In this document: positions 13,507-27,000 of the stretch, piece after piece | How positions within the stretch are numbered: position 1 is the first letter of the stretch | How the letters are laid out: every line of letters starts with the position of its first letter | From: Hemibagrus wyckioides | Lineage: Eukaryota; Chordata; Actinopteri; Siluriformes; Bagridae | Direction of reading: 5' to 3' | Assembly (NCBI RefSeq): GCF_019097595.1 | Contig: NC_080718.1 | Span: 16,513,157 to 16,577,156, forward strand | DNA: 64,000 nucleotides | Position numbers and translations under genes: made by a program | Notes under the pieces: generated by a model | Told to the model about the DNA's origin: nothing | The model's input: the letters and a program-made list of their open reading frames with translations, nothing else | The model's database searches: none

Positions 13507-13590
13507 TACAGAATACAGGATCAGTAAGACTTGTCATAGATAAGAGGTATGACATAGCTTTGACAAGTTCTACTGATCCTGTATTCTGTA
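13507..13590. repeat. Near-perfect hairpin, 30-bp arms
   Basis: Arms at 13507-13536 and 13561-13590 pair with two adjacent mismatches and a 24-nt loop. The left arm starts tacagaatacaggatcag and the right arm ends ctgatcctgtattctgta. No known small RNA was recognised. It may be a small palindromic transposon relic or a hairpin RNA source. Confidence 0.8.
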
Positions 13591-13737
13591 CTGAGGTTTA
13601 GTGTGGAATTGATGTCTGCCAAAAAAAACAGATCTGTGTCATAGTGGTGTGTTGCATGGGGGAGGTTGGAGGTTAGTCCTTCGAGATGTATGGCACAAAA
13701 ATGTCTAAAGTGGGACAGAGAAAGAAGAGAAGCAACA

Positions 13738-13739
13738 GT

Positions 13740-13796
<57 letters not shown>
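13738..13796. repeat. Compound (TG)n(AG)n microsatellite
   Basis: About 13 TG units directly joined to about 16 AG units. Confidence 0.9.
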
Positions 13797-13798
<2 letters not shown>

Positions 13799-15658
13799 TG
13801 TAAACTTGGAACGCTCCCAATGCTGCCTTGTAGGATGAATGTAATAATGACAGGTTGTTTTATGTTGTCTGGGTTTCAGAGTCACTGTATCACTGCACAA
13901 CTTCCAGGAAGTCCTGGAAGGCATATCCAGCAACAGCCAGACATATACACACATAGACAGTCTCACTCCATATATACTGTTTGTACACCTCCAGAATGAA
14001 GTGCGCCTTTGGCTAAATGCAGTGACACACTCATAGACCTTCCACCAACAGATGGGCTTTTTACTAGAACTGCTTGGTTAAAGCACTCGCTCAAGGGGAT
14101 GGCAGCTGTCTCTCCTAAATTCTGAGCTCACCCTTTCCCCTCTATTTTCTTCAGAGTTTCTCATTTCCCCTCAGAGGTCCACAAAGAAAATGCGGTTATG
14201 GCTTTCTTTTAGCTGAAGCAAAATTTATTGAAATAACGTGGGATTTAAAACATTGTCAGTCGTCTTTGTAAGTGTTTGGTCATGCTTACAAGCTGCCTTA
14301 GCACTTATGTTTAATCCTTAAACTGAAGAGTCACCAATGAATACATATTGAAAAACTATAACTTCTGAATGCCAGGATATAAATCCAGGGTTTGTTCTTC
14401 ACCGGACCCAGCTGCAGGGCATTGGATGACACTGTGTAAAGTAAAATTTCATTTGTGGAGAAGCCCGATGGAAGTCTCTATCACTCACCCAGTGCTCAAT
14501 AACCTTGAGCTCATATTTCTCTGCTGGTGATTTAAGACCTTACAGCATTGCCCTGGGTTTTAGTTCGGCTCCAATCCACTGTCTAGAGCTACGTCTGCAG
14601 CACACATTATTTATTTCACCCAGCTACAAGCCATGCAGTGACACATGGGCACAGGCCAATGCCCCATCCATCTTCAGGTTAAATATGTGTCAGCCAGATC
14701 AGGTTTGAGTGTGAAGAGCCAGGTGAAGAATGTTACAGATTGGCAGCACTGGGCCCATGAATCAGCCTGTCCTGCCTCCCAGAGAGTTCAGGGCAAGTTT
14801 TGCTTGTTGTGCGCTTCTTGTCGATTACGCCGTTGTGCTGATTAATGGACCGTGTAGAGTTAGACGAAGAACACGTCCACATATCATGAACATGATAGGC
14901 TCAACAGTGTGGAATATTGATAGAGATTTTTTTTTACACAAACTACAGCAGCACAGAAATTGTATTGTATTCCAGCAGTGATTCATTCTCTGAAAGACCT
15001 GTTGGTTAGAGAATGGCTGGATTTTTTGAGGTTTTTTAAGGATATTAAAGAAATTACATAAGCATCATGGTTATGAGGGGACATGTCTAAATAATAAGCT
15101 CAAACAGCATCATTGTGCTCTGCAACAGATAGCAGGCTGAAATTGTCTTTGCATGGATGAGAGAGTCAGCACATCGTTTCAGGACATAAAAGATATTGAT
15201 GTATATGTTGTTTTCCATCTGGTGCTACTTAACCAAACCAACAATGGATCTAAAAATGACTATAAAAGATGTCAGAGTGCTTCATAATTAATTAAGTATA
15301 CTGAAAGTGTGCCATGTTTGCATTATACCAGTTTCTTTCTCTGATCAGAGGGATTTTTTTTTAAATTTTCACGAGGAACCATTAATCAATTTCAAGGAGA
15401 GAAATTGTAAATCAAGTTACTCATGCAGAATACTTAACTGGCAAAACTGAGTCAGTATATCACAAAAATCTTCTTAATATATGCATTTGGCAAGTTAATA
15501 TTAAAGTCACGTAATACGTAATTCTTTAGTGAGGAAATTATTTATGTTCGGCAGGGTAGGTGTGAAGGGTTTGGGGTGAGTGGGATGGTTCTTCTACTTT
15601 TCTATTTGGTAAGAAAAAAAAAATGTTCATGAAAAATATATGAGATACTATAAGAATG

Positions 15659-15683
15659 TATGTGTGTGTGTGTGTGTGTGTGT
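15659..15683. repeat. (TG)n microsatellite
   Basis: About 12 TG units. Confidence 0.85.
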
Positions 15684-15839
15684 CAATTAGTGTCTGCTTC
15701 CTGACAAAATCTCACACAATGAAAGGGATCTTCCTGTTTTTAATAGCTAAACTGATACACAAATGCACGAAGAATCAAAGATTGCAGGTAATTACCTCTA
15801 CCACTTTTTGCTGAATATACATTGTTTCCTTTAAAATCA

Positions 15840-16110
15840 CACCGCATACTGTTCTATAAGGATATTTACGGTCCATCTGTTATTCCATGAGCTATCATAG
15901 ACTGCCTGCAATTAAATCCTTAGCAGCTGTAAAACTGTTAAACAAAAGAGAATTCTGTACATGCCACAGGAACATGTTTTTGCCAAGTAAGGTCCCTAAG
16001 GAACACTTTTTTATTTACTAAGACTAATTATAATGCAGCACATGCATCTCCAGCCTCTCCCTTGTAATTAGTACATTCTGCAATTAATTCAGAAACTACA
16101 TGGAGCTAGA
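15840..16110. promoter_or_regulatory. Conserved-element-like patch
   Basis: Non-repetitive stretch with tgcaattaaatcc, agactaattataatgc, ttgtaattagtac and tgcaattaattcag. Several ATTA cores occur within 270 bases. Composition-based inference only. Confidence 0.25.
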
Positions 16111-16267
16111 GAATAGGTGTTTGTAGAAATCCAACTTAAATATGTATGCAGCTCTAAAACGGAGCAAGGAAAACATGGAATTCACTGTATATGCTGCTGA
16201 TGAGATGGATCAGCTCATCAGAAGCAAATATTGGCTAACAAACAGCAATGCCACATGGGATTTTTGT

Positions 16268-16297
16268 ACACACACACACACACACACGCACACACAG
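16268..16297. repeat. (CA)n microsatellite
   Basis: CA array with one CG interruption. Confidence 0.8.
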
Positions 16298-16685
16298 GTG
16301 TATCGTGACAGCACTTTAAATTAAATTAAATAGTCTGCACAGGTCTGGCTCGACAGTTTAGTTATGAAGAAGGCCCCACCCTAGCTTTTCTCAGCCATCA
16401 GTTTCCAAATAAATAAAAGAGGTCTACAGTAATGTGTCTGGCATTGCAGGTTGGTCTAGGTACACTAATGCACTAATTACTCCACCTTAAAGATCAAAAA
16501 GATCTTTTTTTCTTGGAAGATCTTGGAAGATCTAACACAACTGTTCTTAGTTGCCGTGGCTGTTTTTAGCCACCTATTACTTAACAATTTTATCATTTGC
16601 CCTCTCGTAAATTTGCACATGGTTCCTGTCCTGTGAAGCAGAACTAGAGATTACAAGATCAAACTACTGAGAAATCCTAATTTTA

Positions 16686-16842
16686 GACATAGCACAGTGG
16701 CACAGCAAGCAGCGTGTATGCCTCTCAGCTCAGGCGCCAGGGTTCAATACTGAGTTACAGTCTGTGTAAAGTTTTCTCTCTGTGTCTGTGGAGCGTGAAT
16801 TTCCTTCAGGAATACCTGTGTGTGTGTGTGTGTGTGTGTGTG
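16686..16842 (+). repeat. tRNA-derived SINE head
   Basis: It starts agcacagtggcacagcaagc and has a B-box-like gggttcaatactg near 16740, followed by gtctgtgtaaagttttc and ctctgtgtctgtggag. This is the 5' part of the fish SINE whose tails occur elsewhere in the window, cut short by a TG array at 16817-16842. Confidence 0.65.
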
Positions 16843-17149
16843 TTATACATATATCATTTATACATATATTAGACATATATTCCTAAATGCTTGAATTAGC
16901 ATTGCTTCATATTGTGCTATTGTTTGTTTTGTGGCCAACAGACAATAAAACACAGTGAACCAAACATTCAGCTGAAAAACAACTAAACATTTGTCTGAAA
17001 CTTTTATATTAAAATTTAGAATATCTGTTCTATATTTGACTCATTTCTGATGTGACAGTCCACATCATTTCTGCACAGAAATAACTGTCCCCATCAACAT
17101 CAGTAGTCACTAGAACACTTCAAGGATATAGATTGAATATTTGAGGAAC

Positions 17150-17440
17150 CTAATACAGTCTTTAACTAATTACTGCATCATCAATTGCTGCCATTTTCTA
17201 AGCCATTATGCTCCAACTTGAAAACACACACGATTAAAACAAGCAGCTTTTCAACAAGCTGCACAGGAAATGTGCAGTAATTTAATCTCCAACACTTGGA
17301 CATCTTGTCTGTTATGCAGAGACTATTGACTTCCACTGTGTGTAATTAAGTCAGGGAGCCTGTATTGGATCAGTTCAAACAAAGCGCTGACATGTCGGTG
17401 TGTAAATGAGCATTTGGCAGGTTTGGCACTCCCCTCCAGT
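17150..17440. promoter_or_regulatory. Conserved-element-like patch
   Basis: Non-repetitive stretch with taactaattactgcatc, gtgtaattaagtcag and ttcaaacaaagcgctgac, which includes a SOX/TCF-like acaaag core. Composition-based inference only. Confidence 0.25.
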
Positions 17441-20400
17441 CCTGAGAATCAACCTGTCCATCACATCAATAATCTGATCAAATTCGTGTCATTGTGTTGC
17501 CTCATTTCCTAGCATTACCTCCCTGTCTCTGGCTCCTTTGAGTTCACTGGAGGTCATCACATGTATTTCTGTTACCTGTTGTTTTTATGGCATGTTATTA
17601 AAATGTAGGAATCAAGAATGCTGTGAATGTATGGCTTTAAAAAAAACCCCATAGTAAATATCTCTATAGCAGCAGCCTCACTTGTTATAAGCATGGAATA
17701 CGCAAGCAAACTTGTGATTAACATGACAGTCTAGAGGACATACTGCCACCTAAACTGATTGCCACAGCATGTATTTAGGAAGGCATTGGATGCAATTTAT
17801 AAGATAATTAATGCCTGACTGGGATGAGCTTTGATTTCATGGATTTGCGTAGGTCAGTGTAGACTGTATTGATGAGCTACAAAGCAAAGCAGAACTCAAT
17901 TTGCTATGCAGATCTTGAAAGCTTATTGAACTCATATTTACCACCTTGAACAATTTCACTATAAAAAGCCACACAGCATAGAGGAAAGTGACAACAGTAG
18001 TATTAACCAGGACAGGGGGTTGTAGGAAACTGTAGGCTCTGTATGGCTTCTCTATTTATTAGTACATCAAGATATTAGTACTAATATTTACACTAGTGCT
18101 GTTTAGTATTATCATAACTATAACTTGCTATGACTTTTTTTGTGTTAACCATACAAATAAGGAATGCTGGTTTGTTACAAAAAGAAGTGGAGTGTGACAC
18201 ACTGTGCACTGTGCCAAATAGCAAGTCTCCACATAAAAGACAAAAGAAATAGAGGCACACACAAATTGTGCTCAATATGGCATTTTACAGAGACGTTAGA
18301 GAGAAGGAGACAGACACAGTCTCTGTAAACCAAAACCAGCTTGGATGACTAAAAAAAACATGGCTGAGGCTGGTTTAAATTAGAACAAAGAGTACTGGGG
18401 CATAGTCACTGACTATCACTGAATAATGCATAATTTATTTGATATGCATCATATTTACTCTATGGAGGCAGGGACTGAATAGCATTGCTATTTTAAAAAA
18501 TATTTTAAATTATTCATCAAATTAGAACATCTTTAATATTCTTTCAGGGATTTCTGGGAAACGGTGATCTGACTTGGTTGTCTGAACTATTGCTTGTATG
18601 TACTTTACCTTCAGCCATAGGATGTGAAGTTGCTGCCTCCACAGTTTGCTGTGAAGCCATTCTGTGATTATCAGCAGTGTCATACTCATAATTCCCTGTG
18701 GTGTGTAATTTCATTGGAGCCAACCTCGGCTGGCGTGGACACAGTCGCCTATTGTTATGACCCTGTTTCTCTATTCATGACCTTGAGCCACAATCATAGT
18801 CCAGGACCTTGCAAATAATGAAATATTCACATATTCACACCCCCTACCTACCCACACACACACGCGCACAAGGATAATCAGAATCTCTTTTGCCCTGCAA
18901 CCAAGACTGAGCCTCTCTCACCAAAACTACTGCTCATGGCTGCTCTTGGTGAAGACTTATTGGATGTTTAATTACAATGGTATTTATTAAAATATTCTCT
19001 CATGGATTTCATTTTCTCATTATGATGTGCCAGCTATTTTGTGCTTGAGGTTAAATATCCAGGGAAAAAAAAATCTGCATGGGCTATAGAAATCCCAGAA
19101 TTTCCAGCAGGGATTTTTGTGTATGGAAATGACGGCTACCCTAAATACAAACTACAGGCACTTGATGCTAAGGATTTTAATAATCCCTCCATGATTCTCA
19201 AATGGAAAAATACCAAACATGGAGAAGTGTTTCCTGGATGACACCCTATGAGCATGCTTCTTATTCAAAGCCACAGTCAATACAGGTCAAGCGGCCGAGA
19301 GCTGACAGAATACATTAGAGTTGAGGTTGACCATAACTAAACCTGACTCAAGAGGTAAGGGTCAGGTAGAGCTCTTTTCCCCCCACCACAAAATAACCTC
19401 AAAGTCAAAGATACATAGCACTGACCATGCCTCAATTTCTACTGCACGTGACCAGGTCTGGAGGGAGGGGTAAATATCTAATCAGATTGGGGAATATTCA
19501 GCTTGCCTAAAAACTGCATTAGCACTCAACCTGCAGTGGTAATTACATCACTAGGTTAATATCAGCATTCACTCTCTCTTAATCTAATTCAACACAGAGC
19601 AGGAGAGCATGGCTGTTAAAGCTATTTGATTGGGTTAGCCACTATCACTTTCAGCAATTCAGCAAGATTTCAGTAGAGTTAAGAGAGTGATTCAAACAGC
19701 CGCCACATCCCTGAGGAAATTAAAAACAAATCAAACATGACAAGAGAAACAAAAGAACCAAAAAGACATCAAAATAAAGCATTCATGAAAAGAAGCATGG
19801 TCTTCAGTTCTCACTTGTTAATAGGCCACTCATTCAGACCTCATTTATATGTTTACTGTATATAATGATTCGAAAACACACTACTTCCTGATCCTTTTGT
19901 TTAGATTTAATGCAGTATAGATGGCTGACTCTCAGTAGAACTGAAGTGGTTTCAATAAAGGTTCCGAATAAATGAATTATATTAATTATTGCGTTTGTGA
20001 AATGTAATTTTAGAAAAGGCAGAGATGAACCCCCTCAGTTACACTACGTACACTACACGCTCTTATTGTCTGGGCAGTTTTAGAGGAATCAAATAGAGGC
20101 CAGTATCACAATACTGGATGGTCATAACTTATATTAAATTACAGCCCAGCCATATGAAGACATTTCTGTTAATACAGAATTTCAGCAGGTAAGCGTATTT
20201 CTCCTATAGATAATCCATTAAACCATAGTGCTTTCACTGAAATTGATGAGTAATACTGTAAATGATGATAATATACTGAAAAATAATTCATCAACAGACT
20301 TTATTTCAAATTCCATGCGATCTGAAGGAGACGAATGTCCAACCATTTTGCATGAATGCTGTCTAGAGATATTTATCATGCACAGACATATTCATCAGTA

Positions 20401-20569
20401 TTGAATTAGATTCAGAGCAGAAATGATTGATTAGAATGTGGACAGATTAGGGGGTGAGGACAGACCATCCATCCGATGAGAAAATCATTGCAAACTGAAT
20501 TCTCAACAAAGGCAGAAAAAGAGCTGTGGGTGGTATCATAAGTAAAGTGAGGCAAGATGTTCATTTCTA

Positions 20570-20593
20570 GCATCTCTCTCTCTCTCTCTCTCT
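20570..20593. repeat. (CT)n microsatellite
   Basis: About 12 CT units. Confidence 0.85.
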
Positions 20594-21859
20594 ATGTTGT
20601 TTACCACTTCCAGACATCTATGTCTGTGGCATGCATGTGTTATGAATTTTTCATTGTATCCCATCTCTGACAATAGACCCTCGCCTATGCCAGCACCGTG
20701 GAGCTTGTAAAAGCCTGTACCAGACCCCCCACCAGGCAGTAGCTTTCCTGAACTTGAACCAGTGGCTGAGATATTTCAGTAGTCCTGAGCTCATTCTACA
20801 GTGTACACATATTTATGTCTATATCCAGGAAGGGGTTTAGAGAGGTGTTGCAAAGTAGCGGCCACTGAAAATGAAATATTCTCTTTAAAGACTACAACGG
20901 CTTCTGATGTGAGGCTCTGCCAGGCCATGTGTGCGAAATGTGCAGGATGTAAATAACCTGGAGCACTCTGAGAGCGTCCTGAAAGCAACTTTATTTCATG
21001 TGTCAGTCACTATTGCTCCAGCTGTGACTGAGAAATACATGTTCTGAGAATAGAGAAAAGCCAGAAAGTGGCCTTCAGCGTGCTTCATCAGTCTGTGATC
21101 ACATCCAGTGAGATGAATTCTGTAGAGGATGGAGAGGAGGAAATAGAGGGGGAAAATGAGTGAGGGATGGCGGTACCTCCCCCTATAGTTCACTTTGTTT
21201 CAGAAATTGAGATTCTAAAGCCAGGCTGATGGCATTTTTCCAGTGTTCAGCACAATGTCCATTTTTATAGACCAATTTCTACCATGTGCTGTGATTACCA
21301 TAAGGACAAGATACTAACTGTTGTTGGATTAATTCTGATTTTTGGGTTTAGAATAATTACCAATTTGTATTTTTTTTATTGTGATATGTATACACTTCAC
21401 CCAAATAACGTAGGTATCAAGCCCTCTCCTGATTTCCCACCTTTACTGGAAAATCATTTGAAATTTTTATAATGAAGTGATTTATGTGGACTTGTGGCAC
21501 ATTAATGATTCTAGCAAGACTTGCTTGTCATCCATATTCATGAACAACTGTGAGGGGAGGAAGAGGAGGGGCAGAAGGGGGATTGGAGAAGAAGGCGAGG
21601 GAATATCGATTCAGCCAAAACTCTTACATGCACAAGACTGAATAGCAATTCTGCCCAAGGCAAAAGTTCAGCAGTCTGCAAATGATTGTGTAAAAATATA
21701 AGGTTAGCATTTGGGGAAAAAATGAATATCATTCCGTTCCTTCACAGGCTGAGTGAATACAGATTTAAATGGTCGCTTTGTCAGCTTTATGACGTCAGCA
21801 CCTCTAACAGCTCTATCTTATTCATTTCAATAAAGGAAGCTTTGGGACCTTACGTCTTA

Positions 21860-22100
21860 TTAGCCATCATGCCCTAATCAATGAGCTGTATCCCTACACC
21901 AGCTGACAGCTAATTAAAGGGGCACTGCATGTTTTCTGCCGTCCCACCAGCCAGGTAACCAGTGGTAATTAAATCTGGAAAGAAATATCTGCTGAGAGCA
22001 CTGCAAGCTTCGAGACAAGCTACACTGTACAAAATGAATTGTTTAGACACCCCCAGAGCAAAGGCCTAATTTGCTCTTTCAGACAAATCAATACAACTAT
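21860..22100. promoter_or_regulatory. Conserved-element-like patch
   Basis: Non-repetitive stretch with ccctaatcaatgagctg, cagctgacagctaattaaag and ggtaattaaatctgg. It combines E-box, TALE (tgacag) and homeodomain cores. Composition-based inference only. Confidence 0.3.
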
Positions 22101-23785
22101 TTCATCTCAGGCACAAGAACGGAAGAAGACACGCGAAAACACGATGAATATATCCTTTGAGAGGAGTTCACATTAACATCTTGTTCTAACAGATGGAAAA
22201 ATGATCTGCACTAACAACAAATATGAGAAAGCCTTCTTGACATGGACTCTGCATGGTTTCTGAGGATTTTCCGCATTCTCCTGCATGATGGTTTATCATC
22301 AGTGCATAGAAAATGCAGCAGTTTGTACATCCTAAATCAAGACCATGGAATTATTCATTTTTCTATCTAGCGATTTTGTTGCAAATAAAGTTATTTACAT
22401 GTCATTTATTCTTTTATTCATTCATTTTTCTTCTAGTTTTCCTGCTGGGGTTTAAGGTGGCAACATGCTGAGAACATCGTTACAGACTTTTCTAGCCCAC
22501 AACACAGATTCTGCCTCCTCCTGGGTATCCACAGACATTCCTAAGCCAAATGTAAGATATTATCTCTCCAGCAGGTCCCATGGCATGTTCCTGATAAAGC
22601 TTTACTAGATACTGACCAGGTAGAATCTTTTTAAAGTGACCAAACAACCTCAGTCTGACACTATCCTTGATTTTCAAAGCTATCTTCACCCTACCACAGA
22701 AACTTTACTCTACAAAAGAAGCTCATTTCCACCACCTATATTCACTAGTTTATTATTTCACTTTTCATTTCTTTTTACATATGAGGCAAACAAAATGTTG
22801 CTTAAGGGTATAAAAATACGAAGGTGCATATAGGTTTTTCTGTTAAATATATATTTATATATTTGTATATACTTGGAATTGTTAAAATTCATACACTGTA
22901 AAACAATTCCTGTGATCAATAGTTGTAGACATGCTTTAAAACAATCACTGCTTGCTAAGTGAAATATTCCAACACTCTGCTTCAGCAGTATTTAATGAAC
23001 ATCTGCGTTAAGGGTCAAGCAAAATTACACTTAAAACTACTGTAGAAATATGGCAGATACATAAAAGAGCATCCATTAAATTTATCTTTGTGATTTTAGT
23101 GTCCTGTGGGATTTCTTGTCCATGAACTTGTGCTATAAAGCATAATAATTAGCTCTTGAGAGCATGCTATCAAAGCTGCCCACCATATCTTTCAATATCC
23201 CTGCCTGTTTTCAGGAATGACAGAAAACTGGCAATGACTGGTAGCCTGTTAAAAAAAAAAACCTGGCACTTGTTTTAGAACAATTTATCTGTTGTCTGTT
23301 ACCTGGTACTCATCAGACAGCAAAAGGTACTTAATTAATCAATTCATGAATAGACACGTACCTTAAATATGTCACTCACATCAAAAGAAAATGATTGCTA
23401 TTATTTTACTGCTTTCTGATAATATTTGCTGAACCTAAAAGCATTATTGAAACAATTCAAGTGTATTCTAACTCCAGTCCAAGCTGGGCACTCTCCCACA
23501 CTGAACCCTAGATTTTTCCTCCTGTTTTCTTCTTGACCAGCCATGAATAAAAATGAGACAGAGGAGCTCTCCTACCTGCCAGCTAACTCATATAAAATAA
23601 TAGCAGGATATCATGAATCCTGCCAGACCTGCCTCCGTCACAGGAACTGTGGCCACAGCATGTGTCAGGCTACCACTTTTCATCATGCAATGCTTGTGTT
23701 GCAGTGACTGTAGAGATAAGATGACGGAAGAGGTTTAATTGATGCATAGAAAGGAAATGTTAAGATAAAACACACATGGCTTTTT

Positions 23786-23787
<2 letters not shown>

Positions 23788-23873
<86 letters not shown>
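23788..23873. repeat. Long (TG)n microsatellite
   Basis: About 42 TG units with single TT and CG interruptions. Confidence 0.95.
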
Positions 23874-23876
<3 letters not shown>

Positions 23877-24040
23877 CTGCTTTGCTCTCCTTCTGGAGTA
23901 TATTTCCTAAAGAATTTTCATTAGAATATATTGCTTTATACTTGAGACATATTCAAATGAAAACCCCTTTTACATTTTTTTGTGACAGTGTGTGCTTGTG
24001 TGACACAAAGAATGAGACTCATTTATATATTTTTACTATG

Positions 24041-24045
<5 letters not shown>

Positions 24046-24081
<36 letters not shown>
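24046..24081. repeat. (GA)n microsatellite
   Basis: About 17 GA units following an acagtgag start. Confidence 0.9.
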
Positions 24082-24085
<4 letters not shown>

Positions 24086-27000
24086 GACAGTGTTTATCCT
24101 GTCACTAAGACAGCAGTGTCACAGCAGACAGATTTGAGAGCCTGACAGACAGCACGCCTGCTCTGATGTGAACCAGATCTAAGTCAGTAAGAAAAACATC
24201 TCTACTACTGAAATGTAAATGTAGAGTATATAAAAGCAAAGTGAATTTGAGCCCACAGACTCTTATTATATATAAATGTGCGTTGCTGATTTGAACACTC
24301 TAGAACAAAGTACAGGCCACAGAAACACCGCTGACCTATGGCCTATAATTGTAGCCATACACACAGACATGCATTTATATGCACACACCTTATCTGCTGA
24401 AAATGGTGAATAGGACTAGTTAAATGAGTCATTTCTTCTGCAGTCTTGTGCAGATGTGTTACTGGATGCATTATTGTCAATCGCCTTGGCTGAAATGAAA
24501 GCATTCTTCTATACCTGTGAACGAGAACTACAGCTGCTGAATGCAAATAGAAATCCTTCTCTGTTCTGTAAAACCCGACAACTGATGTTTATTTCATGAA
24601 TACGTCTGTAGGTGTGCTTTGAAGGACATATTTCTCATTTGCTGTGTTGAAAGAAGTATCATTAAGTGAGGCATCTGCGTACCAGTCCACAGCTTTGGGC
24701 TGTGACTGAAGCTTCTGATCAGCTAAAATTCACTCAGTGATTTTGTGGTGAAAACCTGAGGTAAAAAAAATTGTATTTTCTTGTTCTTTGCATAGTTCAA
24801 AGGAATTTTTCTGTACATTTTTTTCATGACTATTTTTCAGTGTAGACAAGCAATTTATCTCAAAAGGAGAGTTACAGAACAACCGTTTTCTGTTGTGGAA
24901 AACCGTCAAAGCATGGGAAAAAGCAAATGTCTTAAAGAAAAAGGAGAACCAAAAAGACTTAACTGGATTGACGAGTTTTGCTTGTTGTAGGGCAAAATGC
25001 ACTAAAAAAAACTCACCTTTTATGGACAGCCAGGGCACCAGTTGGAATTTTGTGCCCCTTGACAGGTTAATCCTCCAAATCCCAGACCCTTAGACAGTCT
25101 CCTTGGCCTCCTGTTTACTCTGGGTCTTTGTTGTTGTCCACATCTTCAACCGTATACAGCACTCTGATGGACAAACACATGCAGAACAATAATCATTAAG
25201 TTTCACTAAATCAAGCCTAATGTCACATCTTCTATGCTGATGCTTGGCTGTAAGAAAGAAAAGAACAAAATGCAAGTTAAAACATGGACAATTATTGAAA
25301 CATGCAACATACAAAGAACTATTCAGACAAAATAAATGTCTTTTCTTAAAGGATCATAAACTTCTTCCGCTTGACTGGCTGATATATATGTATTTAAGCC
25401 TCTCCTTTGTATACAAATCCAGTCTTTTTAAGAGCATGGCATGTACATCCTGTAGATAGAACACAAGCAACCTGACAGTTAGGATGCAGTAGAAAGGTCC
25501 CTCCTCATCTAAAGTAACTATTCATGCCTATGGCACCCTAACCTCCATTTCTCTCTCCGTCAGTTTCGTGTATTTTCAGGTTTCATTGTTATCCTAAAGG
25601 GTTGTAACTTACATGATGAATGTCCCCATAACCTTGCCAAAAATCACTGCTAAGTCTACTGCTGTGATGGGGCAAGGTGGCAAGGGTAGGTCCTCTCAAA
25701 GCCAGACTTTTGCCTGAATCCTTTGGCCCCATTTCTGGCTCACTGGGGTAGGAAGGAACACAAGAGGCCATCCTGCCATCCTGGAGTCTCTCTCCAACAG
25801 ATGGCAGTTGCTGGGAACTCAGTATAGGGCTCAGTCAATGAAACTTTATTGGAAAGAGGGCTGGGCAAGGTAAGTGATGTCCTCGAACAGACTAATTAAA
25901 AGGGCTCTTTTTCATTAGAGGAGCCCATCTGTTAGGAGCATGGGACCTGATGGAGTCAGACTCAGTGTAAGAGTAGAAGCTGGAGCTGGCATGAAACCAC
26001 ATATTTGGGCTTGTCATGTGATTTGAGCTCTTGTTATGGGATTAGAGAGACTGCATGTGATTGGTGGAATCATTCCAAAATTCAGCATTATTTTATATGC
26101 AGAAATCAGCAACTTGGCTTAGGTTATGGGAAACTCTTTAGAACATTTGATAGCCTAATGCTCCTATTGTATACAACATGTTAGCATCAGTAGTGACAAT
26201 AGTTAGCGTTGGTTATTTAAATATCTATTTAAATATGGAATGATTTCTGAAGGGCAAAACATTATGAAGGATGCAACAAAGGCATCATTAGGAAGATCAT
26301 TGTTCTGTCTTAGCCTAGTGTCAAAAAGTCATACAACACACTTAACTTACAAACATGATACAGTAGGGCAATTGTGTTTATTCTGATTGCCCATAAGCAA
26401 CATTAATGTACAAACACACTGACCCCAAACACACTGACCCCAAAATAAAAAGCATTCACAGTGGCACAACCGACAAAAAATAGAATCTCCTTTTTTTTTC
26501 ATTCTGTTAATAATTATGAAGCTGTGGCATGAATGAATACAATTTACATCATTATGAAGCAAACATAAATATGATAAAATGACTCATGACAATAATCAGG
26601 TTATAGATTGAATGCATTTATAATTGTTCATTGTTGCACTTGCCGTCCATTAAACCTAATTTTGCCAGACCATTTAGGTCTAATTTTGCCAGGGTCACTT
26701 GTTTCTGGACACTCAGCATGCTCCTCTCCTGCTATACAATGAAGCCCAATGGGGTGTGGGAGAGGGGATAATAATGAGGATGCCCCAGCCTTCCAGACTG
26801 CTGCCAGGTTGCTGTCAGCTCCGATCAGTCCTGTGGTTGCTGTGTGTCTCCATTACTCTAGACTCCAGGGTGGTGGCTGGGCCAACAGCAGACCTACACA
26901 CACCAGACTTGTCAAAGTCACACACAAATAAGGCCATTGTGTGTAAAGGAATGTGTAGAGGAAAGTTAAAAGGCTTAAATATGTAGAGGAGCTGTTTAAA

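Noticed and set aside
19041..19241. 66-codon plus-strand frame beginning VLEVKYPGKKK
   Set aside because: It starts at GTG, has no paired splice sites and no recognised family. A chance frame is the simplest view.
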